NCBI RefSeq assembly: GCF_020085105.1
Contig: NC_058043.1
Location: 19,984,667-20,048,666 of the forward strand
DNA from: Siniperca chuatsi
Lineage: Eukaryota; Chordata; Actinopteri; Centrarchiformes; Sinipercidae
DNA length: 64,000 nucleotides
Direction of reading: 5' to 3'
The translations under genes were made by a program, and so were the position numbers. Below the pieces are notes generated by a model that was not told the origin of the DNA, did no database searches, and worked only from the letters and a program-made list of their open reading frames with translations. This document shows positions 42,941-55,053 of this stretch, one piece after another (the first letter of the stretch is position 1; every line of letters starts with the position of its first letter).

Positions 42941-43485
42941 AAAGGACTAGTTTGACATTTTGGGTTATCCGTTTATTTCTTGCATCTTCTTTGAGAAGAT
43001 TGGCCCTACCTTCCTCCTCACTCACTTCTTTCAGCTAAATATGTAGCTGGAGCCAGTAGACAGTTAGCTTAGCTTAGCATAAAGATGGGAAACTCCTAGC
43101 CTGCCTCTGTCCAAAGGTGGTAACAAGATCCAAGTACGAGCCCCTCTGAAGCTCACTAACACGTATCTCATACGTTAATTTCATACACAAACTAAAATTT
43201 AAAAACGATTAGTTGTGGCAGGAGCAGTGGCACATAAAACCACAATTTGTCATTTTTACACTTCGGTTTTTGTACCGATTAAACAAATGAGATATAGCAT
43301 GTTAATTAGCTTTAGAGGTGCTGGTATGTGGACAGAGCTAGGCTAGCTGTTTCCCCTTCGTTTTCAGTCTTTAGCTAAGCTGACCTAAGCTAACCTGCTG
43401 CTGGCTCTAGATTTATATTTATTATAAAGACATGATGAGAGGGGTATAGATCTTCTCATCTAACTCTATGTTGGGGAAAATGTGT
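42941..43485 (+). repeat. 'ttagcttagcataaag' family repeat with a foreign 23-bp insert
   Basis: Starts 'taaaggactagtttgacattttggg' and contains 'gttagcttagcttagcataaag' and 'cctctgtccaaaggt', shared with 44972-45314. At 43001-43023 the expected repeat sequence is replaced by 23 bp identical to the agap2 exon-1 donor region (39787-39809). Confidence 0.75.
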
Positions 43486-44010
43486 TTTTTGTAGTAGTTA
43501 ATTCATCAGATTGTTAATTTTCAATTGTGGCCACAGTGACTAATTCAAATAATTTAAAGGGGAACTTTGGGGGAGCATGGGAAGTACTACTCAGACTGTG
43601 AAATCAGTATAAATTGAGTGTGAAAATTGTATAAATATTTTCTGTGGCTCTGGAGCAAGATTTTGTAAGTTTGAGAAAATAACCTGGAGTGATATCATCA
43701 GGGCTTGGACTTGGAAACTACACATTTTTACCATAAATCCTGAAGTGTAATACAAAATAGTTTGGTGAAACACAAAAACAAGTCACCCGCAAAAACCAAA
43801 AAAGAAAACACCTCTCACTGATTTAGACGACCACATTCATTATCTGTTTATTTGATCAATATTAGAGGACAAAAGCAGTATAGTGAAGCAACTTGGTCTT
43901 TTATAAATTTTTTTGTTGGTATTCAATAGTTCATTGTATTTTTCACAAAATATTTCAGTCCATTTCAGTTTTCATAAAATCACATTTGTTAATTTTATAT
44001 GGCATCTGGG

Positions 44011-44036
44011 TAATAATAATAATAATAATAATAATA
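44011..44036. repeat. (AAT)n microsatellite
   Basis: Uninterrupted taa/aat triplet run. A similar run lies at about 55086-55112. Confidence 0.9.
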
Positions 44037-44651
44037 CATAAGTAAAGTCTGAATGTGATTAAAACAGTTTTTTATTCATTTTTAGTTGCAGTGCTGGTTG
44101 AATTCAGATGTTTTAGCAAAAGATGTTAAACATGAAATGAAGTCCAACCCTTCAGTACTCCAATAAAAGGCACAGTTTCTTTCACTTTATGAGTATTTAA
44201 GGACAATACAAGTATTTTTGTCATGTGTGTCTTTCTTGTGCGTTTTTCTTCTATGACTATTCCTTCTTTTCTTTATGATTTTCATACAACTTAATGTCAG
44301 GCTTATGGTGTTTTTGTTCCTTTTGTGTGATAAATATTAACACAAGTACAGTATGATCACTGGCTGTTCTAACCCTGAGGAGTCACTTCTGTCAGACTTT
44401 GTTTAGCCTGTAACGAGAAAAGATGACATCGCTTCCTTCTGTCTAAACACTGCACAAAAATAACAAGAGCAACATTTCAGAGGAGATGACAGAAGTTTCT
44501 GTGTATCAGTCTCTGCTGACGAGACTGATAAAGAATCAGACATCAAAAACACTGGTACTGTCCTTGAAGACATGACATGGTAACATCATTAATTGTGACA
44601 TTTACATGTTGGAAAGCATGGCAGTGATCCTTAAGTTCATTCCTCTTCTTT

Positions 44652-44657
44652 TTTATT
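44652..44657 (-). promoter_or_regulatory. cdk4: Candidate cdk4 polyadenylation signal
   Basis: AATAAA on the minus strand 173 bp after the cdk4 stop. A second candidate lies at 44071-44076. Confidence 0.4.
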
Positions 44658-44829
44658 CCATTTCTCTGGCTTTAATCCTTTTTTGATGCAGGAGTGACAA
44701 AAAATATCCCAAAGCATAACCCAGGCGTCTTGAAAGACAATGAACTAAATGAAATTGAAATCCTTTATGGTTAGGCCAGGTCTAAACTTAGACACTGTTA
44801 CCTCTTGCTGCATGTTTCACTGCATCATT

Positions 44830-47800
44830 TCAGCTTTTTGTTTGAGTCAATGTCCCCTCGTCCTGGAAATATGGATGTTCTAGGGCATTCAGGGCAGATA
44901 TTCGTTTCAAAGGGTCAAAGGTCAGCATTTTCTGTGGAAGAAATAGCAGGATGTTAGAGCTGCGTCAGGTCTTAAAGGAAAAGTTTTGAGAAACACTCTT
45001 TTTCACTTTCTTGCTGAGAGTTACATGAGGAGGTTAATACCACTCTCATGTCTGTACAGTAAATGTGAAGCTGGAGCCCGCAGTAGATTAGCTTAGCTTA
45101 GCATAAAGACTAGAAACAGCTAGCCTGGCTCTGTCCAAAGGTACCAAAATCTGTCTGCCAGCACCTCAAAAGCTCACTGAGTAACACGCTCTTATCTGTT
45201 TAATCCACACAAAATCAAAAATAAAAGACTATTTTATGGCCAGGACCAGTTGCCAGGCAACCACTGGACACTGCAGGAAGTTACTGGTCAAACACGTTGA
45301 ACTATTCCTTAAACAAGTGCAGAGGAAAGTCAAGAAATAGAGTTCAGTGGAAAGTCACTAAAAATAGCTAATGTAACCCATTACCTATCTTTGGTCATTA
45401 AGATTTAGTTATTTTAATGTGTATCAGAAAAATTCTTGCCTAAAATCGTGTTTTTTATTTTGCACTTAAATCTATATTTTCTACATCATATAGAGAGGCA
45501 GAATAACATATACTGTCTACTTTAAAAAGGTATTGTTAAGTTCCTTTTTTATGATCTGTTGGTAAGCTAATCCATTAAAAAACTTGTGATTTTAGGTCTT
45601 ATTTTCAGTTTTACCAGCATTGTAAATTATAATGCAGAAAGAATACTTTTCTTTAAATAGAACTGCTCTATGTCCTGCTCTCTCTTCTGGTTTAACCAGC
45701 TGGATAAGTCACATTAGTCACAAGAATTTCTAATATTGCATCAGTGAAATTCTTGTGGCTTGTGTTGAACATCAGCAGACTATGAGTGACGAAAATTCTT
45801 CAGGAGACTGAGGTTACTTATCCGTTACTGTCCTGATTTCATCTCTGTATCCAGCTGAAAATTAATCAATTACCAGGCAGGATTTTAGTTAATGGCGAAG
45901 TCTTACCAGCAATAGTTGCGCCCCCTGCTCATTTATCTCTGGAACAAAGTCAGTGATTGGGCGAGGTAAGAGAGGGGGGAAGTTTTTCCTTGAGAGTGTA
46001 ACATCAGTCGGCCACTCCTCCTCTGGTGGCAAGCCAATAACTCTGAAATAACATAATTTTCAATGAAATAGAAATCATCTGGCAATAAATCTCCTAGTCA
46101 GGTAAATGTGATGGAAACTATTTGTTACTCACTCAAGAATTTTCCCAAGTTGGTCCACTTCTGATTCTCCGCAGAACAAAGGTCTAACAGAGAAAGTTTG
46201 TACCAAAGTTAATAGAAGCAGATGTCATGTTATTAGTTCACGTCTGTGCAATTCTTGTTTATGCAGGAGGGCAAATAGCAACATGATGTCCTTTAGACAA
46301 AGACCAGCAGTTTGGCATGAAGTGCACGTTGAATGATTCTACTGTTTGTATAAGTTTGCAACATCTCACCCAGATCGACTTGTTAATCGTTCATGATACT
46401 ATTAGCTAGAACACTATAACACTGTGCCTCTGCTCGATCAATGCATCATTATATCATCACAATCACCATCATTGTACTAACTGTTCCCAAGGCAATTATT
46501 TTGAGGCATGAATCTCTTCAAGTTGACTGCTGTCTTCATGCAATGTGTCAGTTTTACCACTAGATGGAGCTACTGTATATGTCACAGCAATGGTTCTCAG
46601 CCGATCTGGGATAGATGTTACAAACAAAAGCTTTCTGGTAGCCCAATCGCAAAATACTCCGTGGTCTCCAAGCAGAATAAGTTGTCTTAAATTCACACAT
46701 TATGACTTGCAGTACAACTACAGTATGTGTCAATAACATCTACTTCATATCCAGGACACATTTAAAATGTATGGCATCCAGAATTTATTTTTGCAGGTTT
46801 GGAGTAAATTTATTGTAGACTTGGCTTGAAGAGGGGCAAGACTGAAATAAAATATTTGTATGTGCTGTAACATAAAGTGTGTGGCAAAACCCGGCTGTTT
46901 TTCACCAGTTCACCTCTCGGACAGTCTGAGGCTCCGGACCAGATTTCCCCAGAGCCACAGATAACCTCGTAATGTGAACCATTTAAATCTGAACTCTCCT
47001 GAACTGTTGACAAACTCAGCACGGCTGCTCTGACACTGACACAAAAATGTGTGATGTGTCTGAGTTAAAATCCGGACTCTCGTGAGTGTACCTACTATAG
47101 TCAATGAGAGAAGACATCAACGTAATATTGTGTAGTCTTTGATGGTCTGTTATATCTGATAATATAGTGTCAGCATGTTTGAAACTATAAAAAAGCAAAG
47201 CTGAAATATCCCTGTATGTGCGAAAACCTTGCTCCTAAAAATGTTGCCCAGATAATGTTTTTTTTAAACAACATAACGAGTAAACATTTCTATTTAACGT
47301 GTCGGTAAACTGTTCATCATCAATGTATTTTATTAGTTTTTTCTACAATATCCAGTCCTCTCAACTTAAGCATGATTAACCCTTTTATGGTTACATTTAG
47401 ACAACTTCACTTAGTTACAAAAGGGGACAAGACTTTTGTCAATATTTAACCAAAGCCACAATCTTTCCCTAACTGTAACAAAGTATATTAGTAACCTAAA
47501 CCTAACAACAAATAAGAAGCTGAACATGGGCCCCAGTCCTGTGCTTTGTACGCCCTACACTCTCCTTCCTATGATTTATGTGCAGTATAAATGATGCCAC
47601 ACTTACTGGATTGGAAAAAATATTGCCAGTGAACATTATTCAAGCAGTAGTTTCCTCAAAAACGTTTTCGGCAAAGCAAATTAGTAGTATATACACGTAT
47701 TTTGTAGGAGACATGGTTAATGTGTGTGTGAAGCAACCCGATTTCAAACTCTGAGCTAGCCTGAGGAGTTACATGAGAAACTAGAACTCACTTTGTAAGC

Positions 47801-49812
47801 ACAAACCTCCACCTTGCAAAGGTACCTTCAGGATATGTAATCAAATCTCTGCTACTTTTAAACTTAATGAATCAGATCACCACCAAAATCTAATTCACTG
47901 TTCCTTTGCCCAAGGCCTCTCTTCTCAACAAATCACATCAAAATCTGTTCATGTTACCTTTTTGAGAGACATCTGGATTGAAACACAGACGCATGCATTA
48001 TACTGTATGAAATTCTAACATGATGATCACAACAAACATATAAACATAAATATATAGCGCCAGTCTTCTTTATCTGAACATTATTCTCCCGACTCACTTG
48101 CGTCTGAACATCTCAGCAAAGATGCAGCCGGTGCTCCAGATATCCACGGGTGTGGCGTAACTGGACTGCAGCAGAACCTCAGGAGGTCGGTACCACAGTG
48201 TCACCACCTGGGAGACACAAACATGGAGTCCATCAACAGGGGTGAGACCAGATAATTTAAACGCAAGTAAAGGAAAACAAAAATCAGTAACCAATAAAAA
48301 AGTATCTTGACATACAGTATATAGGAAATGCATTAAAGAACTGTTCTTTTTTTTTGCATGTTTTAGCTTGTTGGCATACCTGTACTTTAGCTGCATTTCT
48401 GCTGAACTTTTTCCAAAGCTTTCCACATTTTTAGACTTCCTACCTTCTAGGGGTCCCATTTTTAAAATTAATTTCAAGACAGTATAAATATCAAGTTACA
48501 AGCTGTATTTTGTTTTTATTGCTAATTAGCTAATGTTAGCATGCTAACAGGCTAAACTGAGATGGTAAACCCAGTAAATATTACCAGCTAAATTTTATCA
48601 TGTTAGCATTGCCATTGTCAAGTTAGCATGCTGAAGTTAGCATTCAGCTCACATGTTGCCTCACAGAGCTGCTAGCATGGCTGTAGACTCTTAAGTCTTG
48701 TTATAACTGTGCTCAAACCAAGAGTTCACAGTAAGCTACCGAAAAAACATCCCATTCATGCTATGTTGTCAAGAAATTTAACTCGGAAGACAAACAATAA
48801 GCTAACATGGATAGAAAAGGAATGTGCAAGTTGGTAGTGAAGTTGATAGTGTCTGATTTAAGAGCAACTTGGAAGAAAAAAAAAGGTCAGTATGATAGTT
48901 TAGTTATCTCAACCAAAAACAAAATCTAAACAAAATAGGAAAATATGGTATGCTTAGGAAAATGCTGTATAAACAACACAAAGTGTTTGTATGGTCCAGG
49001 TGAGTTCTTACCACAGGAGTGAGGACCATGTGGCAGCTGTAGATCCTGGCCAGTCCGAAGTCAGCCAGCTTCACCTGGCCCTGGCTGGTTACCAGAATAT
49101 TCTCTGGTTTCAGGTCTCGGTGCATCACACGGTTAGAGTGAAGGAATGCAAGACCGGACACCAACTGCCTCATCAGGTCCTGCAAAAACATACAGGCATG
49201 TTTCAAATGAAACTAAATATTTCCACAGAACATGCTTTAAAACAGGGTTAAAATACCCTAAACAAAAAAAATACTCCATCCTTTCCATACAGTTTTCGAA
49301 CCTATTTGACAGATTATGCAGTTTGGTTAAGATATTGTTTCAGTTAGTTCTCACTTTAACGTGGCCAGACGATAATCCTGCAGCTGGGGCTCTCTCTAGG
49401 TACGTCTTGAGGTCTTGGTCCACATGCTCAAACACCAGAGTGACTTTAGTTTCCTGGTCCGACCTCTGGGTGGCACAAACATCCATGAGCCTGTCATGTG
49501 CAATAAAAACAGTGACTTCTGTGAGAGGTGTTCACTGTGAATTGTAGACAACACAAGCTGAACACACAACACTTTGATAACTGTCTTGACTTACCTGACC
49601 ACATTGGGATGGTCAAACTGCTCCAGCCTTCTCAACAGAGCCACCTCTCTGACCGTGGAGATCGGGAGGCCATTTTGATCCGTCTGGACACGCACGCTCT
49701 TCAGAGCCACAAACTGTCCGCTCTCTGTATCTCGGGCCTTATAAACTGTCCCGTAAGCGCCTCCTCCAATCTCTGCCACTGGCTCATACTGGATACTGGT
49801 GCCGTGGGCCAT
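44830..49812 (-). CDS. cdk4: Cyclin-dependent kinase 4
   Basis: Seven coding exons in transcript order: 49812-49595, 49490-49355, 49179-49012, 48207-48098, 46183-46133, 46042-45907, 44931-44830. They join in phase to 306 aa (human 303). The kinase pairs with D-type cyclins and phosphorylates RB to drive G1 progression in the nucleus. Visible signatures are the Gly-rich loop GGGAYG (16-21), catalytic K38, the cyclin-binding PISTVRE helix (50-56), HRDLKPEN (138-145), DFG (158-160), T-loop T172 followed by Pro, and [16 protein letters not shown]27 corresponds to human R24, the INK4-contact residue. The poly-Gly insert of human CDK4 is replaced by a short TDQNG, more like CDK6, but PISTVRE, SxxMxLTPVVVTLWYR and total length identify CDK4. 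The APE motif is PPE. An acceptor 17 nt before ATG implies an upstream non-coding exon. agap2 next door agrees with human synteny. Confidence 0.96.
44972..45314 (+). repeat. 'ttagcttagcataaag' family repeat, copy with terminal inverted ends
   Basis: Left end 'ttaaaggaaaagttttgag' and right end 'gttgaactattccttaa' are near inverted copies. The body has 'gattagcttagcttagcataaagac', 'ctggctctgtccaaagg' and 'gttgccaggcaacca'. It lies in cdk4 intron 6. Confidence 0.7.
48521..48686 (-). repeat. MITE-like 'gctagc' family, inverted 5' fragment
   Basis: 'gctaattagctaatgttagcatgctaac' through 'cacagagctgctagcatggct' is the reverse complement of the left part of the 50540 element. It lies in cdk4 intron 3. 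Confidence 0.65.
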
Positions 49813-50539
49813 GGCCAAGATCAAACAGACTGAGAGACAAATCAGATGCAAAAGCTATAAATGCTATTAATCACAAAGATGAGATGATGAAAGGTAATAA
49901 TGTATGTATATAAAGTTTACACTGCTTTATTTAAAATAAAAAGACTTGTCTCATTATTAGTAGACCACTTGCCCTCTTACATATATGACATCTATGAACC
50001 TTAACAAGCGTAACATTGGAAAAATTCTAATTAGTGTGTGTGAACAACTCTCCTGAAAAAGTAGGAAGCAGAGGTGTGTGCGGCCTGGATCTGTTCTACA
50101 GAAAATAGTGTAAATGAACAAGGGACTAAGTGGGAAACCTTATCCTTACTTTATCCTTACTATATCACTATATAATAGAATATAACAGACTCCCTCCCCA
50201 CTACCTTTCCTCTTCAGTCTCACCCAACTCTACCCAGTACACAGACTTTAAATGAGTAATAGAAAGTATAGTTGCTGCAAAAATCTACTGTGCCATCAAA
50301 ACAGATAATTGAAGGAGATGAAAGGAAAAACAGGAAGGGCGCACATAAGAACATCCGACAACCAATAATCCCCAAAGTAAAGCTCACAGATCTGAGATAA
50401 ATGACTGCCATGTTTATTGTTGTTTGACATTTTCTTTATTTTGGTCTTTTTGTTTCTTTTCCTTTTCAAATGTCTCTTGATATTTGATAGAAGTTTGTAT
50501 TTCTAAATGTCGTACATTGTAACAACACTAAAAGCCTAC

Positions 50540-51322
50540 AGCCATGCTAGCAGCTCTGTGAGGCTATACTTAGGCACAGTTGTGGTTTCAGCCAAATGCT
50601 AGCATCAGAATGCTAACAAGCTCACAGTGACAATGCCAACATACTGAGGTTTAGCAGGTAATGTTTACCAGGTTCACCACTTAGTTTAGCGTGGTAGCAT
50701 GCTAACATTTGCTAATTAGCACTAAACACAAAGCACAGCTGAGGCTGATGGGAGTGTCATTAGTTTTACAGGTATTTGTTCATAAACCAAAGTATTGGAC
50801 ACATTGAATTTTTGACCTGATGGCGCTAGATGAAAAGTCACCAAAGTCATTACAATTCATCCTGAGGGGGACATGAGTTTCTGCACAAAATACATAAAAA
50901 ATACATCCAATAGTTGTCGAGACATTTCACTAAAAACCCCAAATGTCAACCTCATGGTGTCGCTAAAGGAAAAGTCAGGGGATCATCAAAGTTTGCAGGA
51001 TTCATCCTGCAAAAATGTGTACAGGCATTAGTGGTTCCCAATCTATCTAGTAAAGTGTTAGATATTTGACTGTGTAAGTGTTTTAAGTTTTGCAGGTATT
51101 TGGTCATAAACCAAAGACATGTTCTATTTTTGACCTGATGGTGGCGCTAGATGAAAAGTCAAGGGTTCACCAGGATTCATCCTCTGAGGACCATGAATTT
51201 CTGTACAAAATGTCACGGCAATCCACCCAATAGCTGCTGAGATATTTAAGTCTAGACCAAACTGGTGGACCAACCGACAGACTGCCATTGCCATCTATAG
51301 AGCCACTCCATTAGCGTGGCTA
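50540..51322 (+). repeat. Composite MITE of the 'gctagc' family with inverted ends
   Basis: The left end AGCCATGCTAGCAGCTCTG and the reverse complement of the right end (AGCCACGCTAATGGAGTGGC) share AGCCA.GCTA. A segment ('aggtatttg.tcataaaccaaag' through 'gcgctagatgaaaagtca') occurs twice, near 50770-50850 and 51095-51170, so two copies are fused or nested. Confidence 0.7.
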
Positions 51323-51839
51323 AAAATGTTAAAATTAGTAAAACCTTAAGCAACAAAAAACATCTAACAGTAGTAAACTAGTATAATGAACTCTCCATGA
51401 CCTCTCTGTAATAGACAAGGAATAAACTCCTTTCATATTTTGGCTGTGAAAAGCTGGTGGATATTCAGCAATAAAGACAGAACTGCCCTCAGGCTAAGAA
51501 TAACACACTGCAGAAGCTGAAATTCATTGCCTTTTTCCTCCAAACCTTTCACACCCGAAATTAACAGATGCTACTCAACAGCTCTTGTGCTTCAATATCA
51601 ATTTCTGAATGAGTACATAATCTATTTTCAGTCACGCTGTCGGCAGTCTGTCTCAGAAATAACTTTTCAACCACGAGACACACTGTACATGAAAGTCTAT
51701 TGTACTCATGTTTTCTTGAGCTCTGTGAATTCCTTAAAAATATGCGTCTAATTTCCCCTGTAGCGCAGCTCCCCTTTGTTTCATTCATTTAATTTCATTC
51801 AAGCTTTTGCATCCAAATGACCTCAGCTTGTTAGTAAAG

Positions 51840-52006
51840 AGTTCTCCAGTGACTCCTCGGCTGCAGGATGCATCTGTGCGAGGAGGAGGAGGAGTGTGGA
51901 GGAGAGCTTCATTTAGCGATCAGTCACAGCAGCTGGCGATATATGGAGCATTAAACCACTGACCCTCATCAGTGTCCCACGAGGAGATATGGATGTGGTG
52001 CAGTCA
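51840..52006 (+). other. Possible plus-strand first exon, unidentified
   Basis: A GC-richer block ends in ATGGATGTGGTGCAGTCAT|GTAAGTAG, an ATG in good context followed by a consensus donor after six codons (MDVVQS). No continuing exon was identified, so it could be a chance match or the start of a gene whose other exons are off the window. Confidence 0.2.
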
Positions 52007-52859
52007 TGTAAGTAGTCAGTAGTAGTATTTCACATACAGAATAACAATAAACCAAGCTGTTGTAACACTACACTCTACAAAAGGGGTACAAGGTCTGTTT
52101 TTCCTACTTTAGTAATTCCATTTGTAAAACTGACTTGCTTCACGTTTTCTATTAGAGTTTAGTGGTTAGAGTACTGTTGTATACAGAAGAGGCAGCATCA
52201 AAGAGGGGCATGCTCTACAGCTCAACAACCTGGTAGATGTGCCAAAGAGCTGACTAGGCCATTCTGGTTCTGTGCTGAATGTACATTTGCGGTTATAAAA
52301 ATACTGTTTCAGCTTTTAGGAGTGGTATCAATACATAGTAAATGTTCTGAAAATACGACTGAAAAACTGTTTATAGATAAAATATCTGGATGGGAATGTC
52401 TAATCCAGTGAATTAAATACCTAAACAAAATCAAGGTACTTCATCACAGTGATACAAAAATCCTGTAAATTAAATATCGTTATGAAGCAGTCCGGCTGAC
52501 TGATTTCCCGCAATGACCCGACACAACCAGAGATAATTAAACTATAGTTACCTCAGTATAAACACTACAGCAGTTTATCTCACAGTGGACACATTTCTGT
52601 TGTCTCATGGTATATATATATCTCATTATCATATATCATCATTACTCAACTCTATCATCTTTATTAATTAAAGCCTAATAAAATTAGTTTCAATTTCCTC
52701 TCAGGGGTCAATCAAGTTCAGCGTGTCATCATCATCAGGGAGATGAACATTCAACACAATCAGGCTGCTATAAACACAGCCAGCTACACATTAAAATGTA
52801 GGCAGACATTTTTAAACCTGCATTGGCTGGGTTTTTTTTTTTTGGCCACTTGGCAACAG

Positions 52860-53425
52860 AACACGCTAAACACAACACTGACATATTATCTATCACCTTA
52901 AAAAGCTGTTACAGCTAATGTGCTAGAAGACGCTTGCCTACGTACACATCCAGCAGACATGGGGGGAACATTAGCATTCATTTGGAGTCGTGTTTCTGGC
53001 CACCTGGCAAGTCTTTTTAGCTCCGTTTTTAGTCTCCACCAACTCCTGAGAGACATGTCTGGCTTTTCAGCTGCTAAATGTTCCACTATGTTCACTAGCT
53101 AGTTGCTTATTTCGTCTGTCATCTGTTGTTTGGTGCTGAGTGATGGCGGTACAGTCAGTTTATGGGAGCTTTTTCGCTAAAAACAGCTGCCTGATCTGGC
53201 TGGAAATGAGTCTGATAAGAGCTGTGAGAATCAGTAGAGTTGCTGGCCGGAAAAACAAAACAATGAGGTGAAAGATGGTAAAACGCTCTGTAGAGCTGAA
53301 GGGGAACTGCATTGTAGAGTAGTAATTCTCTGTGGGTTCATCAGCGCCCCCTTTCACATTACAAGTAGTCATTTGAGCCATTGTTAATTTGAAAAATATT
53401 AACTGCTGCAGCTTTAACATCATAT
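52860..53425 (+). repeat. Probable high-copy teleost interspersed repeat
   Basis: Contains 'ggaacattagcattcatttggagtcgtgt', 'aaacagctgcctgatctggctggaaa' and an end 'gaaaaatattaactgctgcagcttta', in the style of a common fish repeat. No second copy is present in the window, so this rests on memory. Confidence 0.4.
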
Positions 53426-54738
53426 AGCGATGATGAGGGCTTCACCCACCCTTTTCACCTTTCCAGTTGCTAATAAATAACACTTCTCAGTATATTTTAA
53501 CCATTACACCAGCAGGAGTCAACTATGCTTGGAGCTAAGTGCACATTTTATATCTAGTTGTGCTGGCCTCTATTAGAGTGAAGCCTCTGAGAGCTCTCCA
53601 GGTGCTTTGGCTGCAAAGTGCTGAAATGTGTGACATATTTTTAGTCATATCCAAGGAGGAATTTATCAATGCTCTCCTACATTCAAATGTTTTATAATCC
53701 ACGAGATACAGGACAAAGTACCTGAAAGAAGGCAAATGACTCACTGAATGCGACGCCATTTTAAAGCAAATACACTTAACTCAGGACTCTGCCAGCACAG
53801 GAAGCACCTTCAACCACGCAACCCAAACAGCTTTTTTGTCCCATTGCTTCTAACTTTCCTCTGGCCTCTCTACCAACTCGTACCTCCTGCCAGGCGGCAG
53901 GCACACAACCACAGAGAGCCTCATCCCACTCCTTCCTTCCCTTTGTTCAACTCTCAGCCTTTAATCTATCAAACCTGTTTGGTACACTTCCCCTGGCTAA
54001 GGCGCATCCTGCTCAGCCTGTCCCTACACCTTCTCCACCTCCATCTACAGTTTACCCCTTACACCTACTCAAGATTAACAGCTGTCACCTTTATACCTGG
54101 CTTATATGTCCTCTTCACTGGTGGTGGTTTTGTGGTCCTCTGCTTCCTCCTACCCCTGCTGCCTTCAGGGCTTTTTCGGTACAGTTCATGTGATCAGGAC
54201 GTGCAGTACTAAGTTCAAAACGCCAATGCTCACTATTTTAAGGACAGTGCAGAGCAGCATCATCTTCACAACCACGTCCCCCCTCTCAGGTGAGAGGTGG
54301 TTGGCTCAAAAACCATTGCACCTGCTTTTAGGTCTTCTATTTTATAACCTTGTTGATGTTTAAGGTAAGATCATTTTTTCACCTATGTGAAATAATGGAC
54401 AACTGCCTCAGTGACTGATGTGTTGGTGTGGAAGGAAAAACCACTATTAAAGCCGTATTTTCCCACTCATGCTCAACATGATCCAGCTCTAACAAAAACA
54501 GGACTTGTTTCAATTTAAATTCTACTTTTTTATCAATATCTATTACCTACCATTTACTATTACCTACCAATTTTCATAATTTAATACACTGGGATATCAT
54601 CATCCACAGGTGTTGCCTGTCCACAGTTTTTATGTGATTTTGTGAATCTTGAGATAAATTTAGGTTCATGTAAATATCTTCAACTAATATGGTAACTTTC
54701 AGCCAACTAATTCTGCACTCAGAAAAATGTATGTGACG

Positions 54739-55053
54739 AGAGCTGAAACGAAATTGAAATTAGTCTGTTAATCGATAAGTTGACTGACAGTAAATTATTT
54801 CACGGAAAATTCACTTTTCAAACAAAAACATTTGCTGGTTACAGCTTCTTAAATGTGAGGCGTTGACGCTTTATTTTTTCATATATGATAGTAAACTGAA
54901 TATCTTTGGGTTTCGAACTGTTAGTATAAATTAAGAAATTTGATTACATCACATTGGGCTCTGGGAAATGGGAGTTTTTACAACTTTTTTGACATTCTAT
55001 AAGATAATCAGCAGATTATTCAATAATGAATAAAATAGTTGTTTGCAGCCCTG
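54739..55053 (+). repeat. MITE-like 'aacgattaatcgatt' family, copy 3
   Basis: 'gagctgaaacgaaattgaaattag' to 'aaatagttgtttgcagccct', with 'cagcttcttaaatgtgagg' and 'ttgggctctgggaaatgg' inside. The same internal motifs occur in the 60219 copy. Confidence 0.75.

Larger units (their letters stand above)
42251..44829. other. agap2 upstream region and cdk4 3' region
   Basis: Intergenic. It holds a 'ttagcttagcataaag' family repeat (42941-43485), an (AAT)n run (44011-44036) and the cdk4 3' UTR on the right. No tetraspanin-like sequence (TSPAN31) was recognised here. Confidence 0.5.

Noticed and set aside
41018..44829. tspan31 expected from human synteny
   Set aside because: No exon with tetraspanin CCG-type motifs or multiple membrane segments was seen on either strand.
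53748..54212. 154-codon plus-strand ORF
   Set aside because: It lies in a pyrimidine-rich tract, has no recognisable domain, splice context or codon signature, and reads as a low-complexity Leu/Pro/Ser/His product.
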